In this document: in pieces, positions 35,658 to 40,657 of the stretch | Layout: every line of letters begins with the position of its first letter | Numbering within the stretch: the stretch's first letter is position 1 | Translations under genes and position numbers: made by a program | Notes under the pieces: generated by a model | The model's input: the letters and a program-made list of their open reading frames with translations, nothing else | Database searches by the model: none | What the model was told of the DNA's origin: nothing | Source of the DNA: Bacteroidia bacterium Ga0077558 | Lineage (GTDB): Bacteria; Bacteroidota; Bacteroidia; Chitinophagales; Chitinophagaceae | Direction: 5' to 3' | Length of the DNA stretch: 40,657 nt | Assembly: GCA_001464625.1 (NCBI GenBank) | Contig: LNFJ01000028.1 | Location: 1-40,657 of the forward strand

Positions 35658-35686
35658 AGGGGATGGCCTTGTGTCATCCCCTCTTT
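35658..35686 (+). terminator. Terminator of T9SS gene 2
   Basis: AGGGGATG (35658-35665) pairs with CATCCCCT (35675-35682) around a 9-nt loop, followed by CTTTT. It lies about 20 bp after the stop codon. Confidence 0.75.
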
Positions 35687-35772
35687 TCCAGCCTCAACAT
35701 AGTACCCTGTTATTTTAATAAAGGAGGGAGTTGCTCAAAGACGAATAATATTATGATTAGTAAATCAGACGA

Positions 35773-35890
35773 TCATGCTCAGGGTTTTTAGACCTTGAAC
35801 CCCTCTGGCACATGCGGAGGGGTTTTTTATTTACCTGCCGTAGCCATAGCGGAGGATGGTTTTCCGCCGAAGCTTTAGCGAAGGCGGATT
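35773..35890 (+). repeat. Composite intergenic repeat, copy B
   Basis: Same order as copy A at 33135-33279: CATGCTCAGGGTTTTTA, hairpin AACCCCT/AGGGGTT (35798-35804 with 35818-35824) with a T-tail, then two rather than three of the CCGCCG-type units, ending in the same CGAAGCTTTAGCGAAGGCGG stretch. It sits between T9SS genes 2 and 3. The rest of this 447-bp spacer (35891-36085) shows nothing recognisable. Confidence 0.8.
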
Positions 35891-36085
35891 ATCCGCACCA
35901 TCAAACCAAGTCAGATTATCCAAAGCCAAACCAAAGCGAAATTACCCGTAACCCCTAGAAAAGCAATTTATCCTCCTGTCTTCAATGGCAAGTTTCTCCC
36001 GCCAAAACCACCCATAAAAATTTCTTTTTGCAGCCACCAAATAGTTGTAATTTAATTGTCGCTTAATAATCTAAAACCTTAGTGT

Positions 36086-37348
36086 ATGAGAAAAAGTTTA
36101 CCTATTCTTTCCCTCTTTTCTGCCACTTTATTAGCTTCCTCCTCTATCAACGCTCAGCAAACTGATCGTTTTGCATATGCCGTTACGGATATGCAACAAC
36201 AAGGTGGTAACTGGAGTTTTTTACGAAAACTAAATCTGCAAACCGGCGAGTATAGCCCTGTATTACTAAATGGTAATGATGTTTCACTTCTGGCCTATAA
36301 TGCAGCAACAAAAAAACAATTAACTGCCCCGGTTACAGATGCTATTTATGGCAGCGCAGCCAATGCTGCTTTTGGTACCGGTGTAGCCGCAATGGCGTTC
36401 GATAAAAAAAATAATCGCCTTTATTACACTCCCATGTTGATAGACCAGTTACGTTACCTGGATTTAAAAACGATGAAAGTGTTTTTTGTAACCGATCGTT
36501 CTTTTACCGGCAAGCCACAAAAATCTCCCGACCAGGGAAATATTGTTACCCGCATGGTAATAGCATATGATGGTAATGGCTATGCCATGACGAATGACGC
36601 AAGACAACTCATTCGTTTTACCACCGGAAAGAAAATGGAAATAACCGATTTAGGTTCATTAGTTGACAATCCTGCAAATAATGCTGCTTCAATTCATAGC
36701 TCTTGCAGCAGTTTTGGTGGCGATATGATTGCTGATGATAATGGCAATCTATATGTTCTTTCTGCCCGCAATAATGTTTTCCAGGTAAATATTGAAACTA
36801 AAGTAGCTACTCATCTTGGTACTATAAAAGGATTGCCGGCCAATTTTACTACGAACGGTGCCGCGGTGAACGATGACAACAAGATCATCATTGGTTCCGC
36901 TACTCAGTCGGCTTCTTACTTTGCATTTGATTATAAATCATTAGAAGCTGTTCCTTATCAAATAGCAGGTACTGTTTGGCAAAGTTCGGATTTGGCGAAT
37001 AGTAATTTGCTAGTAACAAACAGTAAAAAACCAGTTTCGGATTTAGCAATTACAGATTTAAAAATGGCGCCTTCTATTGTTGCGGATGGCAAAGTAAGCA
37101 TCTTCCCTAACCCGGTTACAGACAACCAGTTTACTGTTCGTTTCAATAAACTGGAAGCCGGTAATTATATGTTACAAGTTACCGATGTAACAGGCCGCCA
37201 GGTATTGCAACAAAGCATTAGTATTAACGGTGATAACCAGTCACAAAGAATTAATTTAGCATCATCTGCTTCAAAAGGAGTTTATTTGATAAAGATTGCA
37301 GATGCACAAAGTAAAATAGTGTTTAACACAAAGATTGTTGTACAATAA
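36086..37348 (+). CDS. T9SS-exported beta-propeller-like protein 3
   Basis: This 420-residue protein has a signal peptide ending near SINAQQ. The middle is beta-propeller-like (FDKKNNRLYYTPMLIDQLRY; LDLKTMKVFFVTDRS; DDNGNLYVLSARNNVFQV), in the manner of T9SS gene 2. The last about 80 residues form a T9SS type A sorting domain (VSIFPNPVTDNQFTVRFN, then DVTGRQVLQQSI and SKGVYLIKI). It lacks the LPV(D/N)L-type module shared by the two genes before it. It is likely secreted across the outer membrane; its function is unknown. The gene is followed by a terminator and then obgE. Confidence 0.87.
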   Translation: MRKSLPILSLFSATLLASSSINAQQTDRFAYAVTDMQQQGGNWSFLRKLNLQTGEYSPVLLNGNDVSLLAYNAATKKQLTAPVTDAIYGSAANAAFGTGVAAMAFDKKNNRLYYTPMLIDQLRYLDLKTMKVFFVTDRSFTGKPQKSPDQGNIVTRMVIAYDGNGYAMTNDARQLIRFTTGKKMEITDLGSLVDNPANNAASIHSSCSSFGGDMIADDNGNLYVLSARNNVFQVNIETKVATHLGTIKGLPANFTTNGAAVNDDNKIIIGSATQSASYFAFDYKSLEAVPYQIAGTVWQSSDLANSNLLVTNSKKPVSDLAITDLKMAPSIVADGKVSIFPNPVTDNQFTVRFNKLEAGNYMLQVTDVTGRQVLQQSISINGDNQSQRINLASSASKGVYLIKIADAQSKIVFNTKIVVQ

Positions 37349-37369
37349 ACAATGTCCCGTCACAACAAC

Positions 37370-37403
37370 AAACCCGTTTTGCGAAAGTAAAGCGGGTTTT
37401 TTT
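37370..37403 (+). terminator. Terminator of T9SS gene 3
   Basis: AAACCCG (37370-37376) pairs with CGGGTTT (37393-37399), followed by T residues to 37403. It lies 22 bp after the stop codon and separates the T9SS genes from obgE. Confidence 0.75.
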
Positions 37404-37441
37404 GTGCCATTGCTTAAAGGGGCAATCGGCTTGCGATTAGG

Positions 37442-37449
37442 TATATTTG
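37442..37449 (+). promoter_or_regulatory. Putative -7 box of obgE
   Basis: TATATTTG matches TAnnTTTG exactly, 51 bp upstream of the obgE start. No TTTG -33 element at the usual distance was seen. Confidence 0.4.
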
Positions 37450-37499
37450 CATTTTCCGCCATGTTGTACAGCCGGATAACCATTTTATAAATTTCAGTT

Positions 37500-38501
37500 T
37501 TGGAGAAAAGTAACTTTGTTGATCAGATAAGAATTTTTTGCCGCAGTGGTCATGGTGGTGCAGGCAGCAAGCATTTTGTGCGCAATAAATTTACCGCCAT
37601 GGGTGGTCCCGATGGTGGTGATGGTGGAAGAGGTGCCCACATAATATTAAGGGGCAACAGTAATCTATGGACTTTGCTCCATCTCCGTTATTATAAAAAT
37701 GTATTGGCCGAAAACGGCGAAGGCGGCAGCAGCAACAACAGCAGTGGCCGTGCCGGTAAAGATGTTATTATTGATGTACCGCTGGGTACAATTGCTAGAG
37801 ATGAAGAAACCGGTAAACAAGAAGTGGAAATATTAGAAGATGGACAGGAAGTAGTTTGGATACCCGGCGGAAGAGGCGGTCTTGGCAATGCTAATTTTGC
37901 AACTTCTACTAATCAAGCTCCTGAACATGCCCAACCCGGAGAAGCCGGATTGGAAGGTTGGAAAGTGTTGGAGTTAAAAGTATTGGCTGATGTTGGATTA
38001 GTTGGTTTTCCGAATGCTGGTAAATCAACATTGCTATCTGTTATTACGGCAGCCAAACCAAAGATTGCTGACTATGCATTTACTACCATTACTCCTAATC
38101 TTGGCATTGTAGAATATAGAGAAGGAAAAAGTTTTTGCATTGCCGATTTGCCGGGTATTATAGAAGGTGCCGCAGAAGGCAAAGGTTTAGGACATCGTTT
38201 TCTTCGTCACATAGAACGAAATTCGGTATTACTATTTCTGATTCCAGCTGATAGCGACAATCATAAAAAAGAATTTGACATATTGTTGAATGAACTGGAA
38301 CAGTTCAATCCAGAATTATTGAATAAGCAATTTATTATTGCGATCAGTAAAAGTGATATGCTCGATGATGAGTTGAAAGCAGCTATCCAAAGTGAACTAC
38401 CTGAAAACATTCCGCATCTTTTCATTTCATCGCTTACCAATAAAGGATTGACAGAATTAAAAGACCTGTTATGGAAAGTATTGAACCAACCTTTTGACTA
38501 A
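37500..38501 (+). CDS. obgE: Obg family GTPase (ObgE/CgtA)
   Basis: This 333-residue protein has the glycine-rich Obg fold at the N-terminus (residues about 1-157: [39 protein letters not shown]) and a GTPase domain with P-loop [11 protein letters not shown], switch region [33 protein letters not shown] and an SKSD-type guanine motif (AISKSDML). It is a ribosome-associated GTPase essential in most bacteria. The start is TTG at 37500: there is an in-frame TAA 10-12 bp upstream and no in-frame ATG before residue 34, and [13 protein letters not shown] matches the family N-terminus. It lacks the C-terminal Obg extension seen in some Gram-positives. Confidence 0.97.
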   Translation: MEKSNFVDQIRIFCRSGHGGAGSKHFVRNKFTAMGGPDGGDGGRGAHIILRGNSNLWTLLHLRYYKNVLAENGEGGSSNNSSGRAGKDVIIDVPLGTIARDEETGKQEVEILEDGQEVVWIPGGRGGLGNANFATSTNQAPEHAQPGEAGLEGWKVLELKVLADVGLVGFPNAGKSTLLSVITAAKPKIADYAFTTITPNLGIVEYREGKSFCIADLPGIIEGAAEGKGLGHRFLRHIERNSVLLFLIPADSDNHKKEFDILLNELEQFNPELLNKQFIIAISKSDMLDDELKAAIQSELPENIPHLFISSLTNKGLTELKDLLWKVLNQPFD

Positions 38502-38505
38502 ACTC

Positions 38506-38682
38506 ATGCAATTACAAACCTGTTTATTTTGCGGTCATACAGTTCAAATGGTACATGTGCATGGCCACTACCAATGACCTGTTTGTTATACTAATTGTTT
38601 GCCCTGTTGTGATGGCGACAATTGTGAAACAAACAAACTGTTAGAAACAAATCATGTATCTAACAATGAAATTAAAGAGTAA
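38506..38682 (+). pseudogene. Cys-rich zinc-ribbon-like frame with in-frame UGA (nonsense or recoding)
   Basis: Five bases after the obgE stop, an ATG opens a frame of 58 codons that reads through one TGA (38575-38577, codon 24) to TAA at 38680. Before the TGA it reads MQLQTCLFCGHTVQMVHVHG then HYQ. After it, PVCYTNCLPCCDGDNCETNK. The layout is C6-x2-C9 ... codon24-x2-C27, so the TGA sits exactly where the first Cys of the second knuckle should be; Cys codons TGT/TGC differ from TGA by one base. Both halves are Cys-rich and coding-like. It could be a decayed gene, a read error or a UGA-recoded (selenocysteine) frame. A hairpin lies 16-46 nt after the TGA. Function unknown. Confidence 0.6.
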
Positions 38683-38685
38683 CCC

Positions 38686-40041
38686 TTAATAGGACCTCCC
38701 AACTGTATCGCAAGCCGCTTTTAATAAAGAGTTATTATCCATAGCATCCTGTCCTTTTTCCCAAAACATTACTCCATTAGCAATGTCTTTTGCAAGCTTT
38801 GCTTTTCGCTTGGCAGTGTATTGTCCATTATAATATACTTTAAAAGGAGTGGGGGTAGCAGTAGTAGTAACCATAGCCGAATCGTATTGAGGATTACCTC
38901 CCTGAGTTAAAACACCATTATAAGTTACAATATTCCCCGTTTGTGTCATTCCCGATGGCCTACCGTATGCAGGTATGCCCAACACACATTTTGCAGCAGG
39001 CATTCCCCTTGTATTCAACCAATAGTTCAGGCAAACGGTTGCTAAAGTATAATCGCTATGCTGACGGTATTGCTGCACTGGATCAGTGGTGAAATCGTCA
39101 TAAGCCATTATATTAAAAAAATCAACGTACGGAAAAATTTCGTTTCGTATAGCATCTCTGAATCCCCCGGCATACTTACCGGCAGTAATTGCACAGGATA
39201 AATAATAACGGGCATCCCGGTGCAATGAATCTGATAATTCTTTTATTAAAGCGGTAAATGTTATATCAGTTCCATCCATAGTAGAAGGAAATTCCCAATC
39301 CATATCTACGCCATCCAGGTTATTGGTCCGTACCGTGTTCATTACATCTTTTATAAAATTATTTCTGCCTGTTGCTGTTGCTGCCATATTTTTAAAATTG
39401 CCGGCAGCGCCATCGTTTATCCCTAATAATATTTTAGCATTATTGGCTCTTGCTTTTGTTGCAACCGCACTCAGGGTTGATGAAGGAGAAGCCGGGGCCG
39501 ATAAAGTGCCCAGATTATTCACTGCATAAAAAGCATATACCACCACATTGGTCATCCGAAATTTTACATCGGGCATAGAAGTTATACTTCTGTAAGAAGG
39601 TACGTAGCCTACCACATAATAGCCAAATGGTGCTGGTGCCTGTATAACGATATATGTAAATGATGTAACTGTAGTAGCACATCCCGTTGCATTACCCGCT
39701 GCATTTTTGGGTTGTATATACCAGTAGTAAGTAGCATTTGCTGTAGCAGGTATAGTATAGTTTAATGTAGTTCCACTATGATTAGCCGCAACAACTGTTG
39801 TTGGAGTATTTGTTGTACCCAGATACACATCATACCCAGTAGCACCGCTTACAGTGCTCCATGAAAGTGTTACGGAAGTATTCGTAGCAAAGCTGCCATT
39901 TGCAGGAGCACTATTGCTTGCACAACCCGGCAAAGGCGGAGGAGGAGGTGGTGGTGGGGCAGTAGTACCACCATTTTTACTACAAGAGTTAATAACTAAA
40001 GCTATAACTAACAGGTACAGGATAGTTCTGGTACGATTCAT
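38686..40041 (-). CDS. GH18 chitinase-like lipoprotein
   Basis: The chosen start at 40041 gives 451 residues with a lipoprotein signal (lipobox INSC, Cys about 20), followed by a poly-proline linker (residues about 30-38), a fibronectin-III-like domain (about 45-125: VTLSWSTVSGATGYDVYLGT) and a GH18 catalytic domain. The domain contains the family motif DxxDxDxE in LDGVDMDWEFP, with the proton-donor Glu near residue 250. FFNIMAYDDF and a C-terminal KDIANGVMFWEKGQD strengthen the call. It should act at the outer membrane on chitin or N-acetylglucosamine-containing glycans. A longer frame beginning at 40347 is rejected: its extra 102 residues are antisense to the S46 peptidase gene. Confidence 0.92.
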   Translation of the reverse strand: MNRTRTILYLLVIALVINSCSKNGGTTAPPPPPPPPLPGCASNSAPANGSFATNTSVTLSWSTVSGATGYDVYLGTTNTPTTVVAANHSGTTLNYTIPATANATYYWYIQPKNAAGNATGCATTVTSFTYIVIQAPAPFGYYVVGYVPSYRSITSMPDVKFRMTNVVVYAFYAVNNLGTLSAPASPSSTLSAVATKARANNAKILLGINDGAAGNFKNMAATATGRNNFIKDVMNTVRTNNLDGVDMDWEFPSTMDGTDITFTALIKELSDSLHRDARYYLSCAITAGKYAGGFRDAIRNEIFPYVDFFNIMAYDDFTTDPVQQYRQHSDYTLATVCLNYWLNTRGMPAAKCVLGIPAYGRPSGMTQTGNIVTYNGVLTQGGNPQYDSAMVTTTATPTPFKVYYNGQYTAKRKAKLAKDIANGVMFWEKGQDAMDNNSLLKAACDTVGRSY

Positions 40042-40088
40042 ACAGCTGATTGAAGCAACAATATACAAAACCCAACCATTGTATTCAT

Positions 40089-40120
40089 TTTGGCTACACT
40101 TATTTTTTACAGTAGGTTTG
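40089..40120 (+). promoter_or_regulatory. Near-consensus Bacteroidota promoter of the S46 peptidase gene
   Basis: TTTG (40089-40092) is followed after exactly 20 nt by TAGGTTTG (40113-40120), matching the -33 and -7 elements. The ATG is at 40139, so the 5' leader would be about 12 nt. Confidence 0.65.
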
Positions 40121-40138
40121 TCGCCTAAATTTTTTTGT

Positions 40139-40657
40139 ATGAAGAAGTTTTTGCTAATGATTGTTCTCTCGGTAGGATTGTTCTTTAAATCCTTTGCCGA
40201 TGAAGGTATGTGGTTGCCTTTGCTGCTCGGCCAGCAAGTGTATAATGATATGGTGAAAAAAGGATTAAAGCTCACCAAAGACCAGTTGTATAATATTAAT
40301 AAAGCATCGTTGAAAGATGCGATCATCATTTTTGGCGGCGGTTGCACCGGCGAAATTGTAAGTGCCGAAGGTTTGATTTTTACTAATCACCACTGCGGCT
40401 ATGATGCCATTGCCAATGCAAGCACGGTAGAACAAAACTATTTACAAAATGGTTTTTATGCTAAAAACAAAGGAGAAGAAATTCCTACTACTCTTTCTGT
40501 TCAATTTCTGTTACGCATTGATGATGTATCCAAAGAAGTACTTGATTCATTACAAGGATTGAGTGGTGCTGAAAGATTACAAAAACAAGCGGCAGTTTTA
40601 GCGGCTATTAATAAAAGATTGAGTGATGCCAATCAAAATATTGAAACAAGAGTAAGC
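40139..40657 (+). CDS. S46-family dipeptidyl-peptidase (DPP7/DPP11-like), 3' end outside window
   Basis: An ATG at 40139 opens a frame of 173 codons that runs off the right edge. It has a signal peptide (MKKFLLMIVLSVGLFFKSFA) and the start of the mature S46 enzyme: EGMWLPLLLGQQVYNDMVKK, IFGGGCTGEIVSAEGLIFTN, followed by HHCGYDAI, whose histidine in TNHHCG (residues 82-87) is the catalytic His of the family, then STVEQNYLQNGFYAKNKGEE. These periplasmic serine peptidases release dipeptides from oligopeptides, either after hydrophobic residues (DPP7) or Asp/Glu (DPP11); the specificity residue lies outside the window. A near-consensus promoter is 18 bp upstream. Confidence 0.92.
   Translation, partial: MKKFLLMIVLSVGLFFKSFADEGMWLPLLLGQQVYNDMVKKGLKLTKDQLYNINKASLKDAIIIFGGGCTGEIVSAEGLIFTNHHCGYDAIANASTVEQNYLQNGFYAKNKGEEIPTTLSVQFLLRIDDVSKEVLDSLQGLSGAERLQKQAAVLAAINKRLSDANQNIETRVS

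Noticed and set aside
40042-40347. N-terminal extension of the GH18 frame by 102 residues
   Set aside because: The extension is antisense to the S46 peptidase gene and its promoter, and a perfect lipoprotein signal starts at 40041.

Overview
The window looks like a chromosomal piece of a Bacteroidota bacterium, most likely family Chitinophagaceae (family-level call is inference). Reasons: a SusC/SusD pair, type IX secretion (T9SS) C-terminal sorting domains, several genes preceded by the Bacteroidota promoter pattern TTTG-N20-TAnnTTTG or its -7 part, AT-rich spacers, lipoprotein signal peptides and a family S46 peptidase. No phage, plasmid, insertion sequence, CRISPR array, tRNA or rRNA was found.

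Layout. 1-15,418: a glycan- or oligosaccharide-uptake locus. It holds a truncated SLC45-like MFS sugar transporter, a membrane-anchored SRPBCC/GyrI-like protein, two very large FG-GAP/ASPIC-UnbV surface lipoproteins with a 1-base stop/start overlap, SusD, SusC, a divergent LacI-type regulator and a convergent Nudix-fold (NrtR/AraR-like) regulator. The LacI regulator probably acts at a 28-bp inverted repeat in the lacI-susC spacer and at a CAAACGTTTG site upstream of the MFS gene. 15,612-23,134: housekeeping and miscellaneous genes: ligA, a freestanding NUMOD4/HNH protein, a DUF2461 protein, asd preceded by a short promoter-to-terminator transcription unit, a lamin-tail-domain secreted protein and a PfkB sugar kinase.

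23,285-31,036: an aerobic phenylacetate degradation cluster: TetR regulator (PaaR-like), paaE, then an inserted second NUMOD4/HNH protein and a small hypothetical gene, then paaABCD, paaG, paaI and paaY. PaaABCE would epoxidise phenylacetyl-CoA, PaaD would mature the Fe-S/diiron system, PaaG would isomerise the epoxide to the oxepin, and PaaI/PaaY would remove stalled CoA thioesters. paaK, paaZ, paaF, paaH and paaJ are not in the window.

31,277-37,348: three consecutive T9SS-exported beta-rich proteins, separated by strong terminators and by two copies of a composite repeat. 37,500-40,657: obgE with a TTG start, a small cysteine-rich reading frame with an in-frame UGA at a cysteine position, a GH18 chitinase-like lipoprotein and the start of an S46 dipeptidyl-peptidase.

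Most notable items: the UGA-interrupted Cys-rich frame after obgE; the about 120-nt transcription unit in front of asd; the inferred LacI regulon of an uptake locus that has no visible glycoside hydrolase; the HNH-family gene sitting inside the paa cluster; and a palindrome covering both the -7 box and the start codon of the paa TetR gene.
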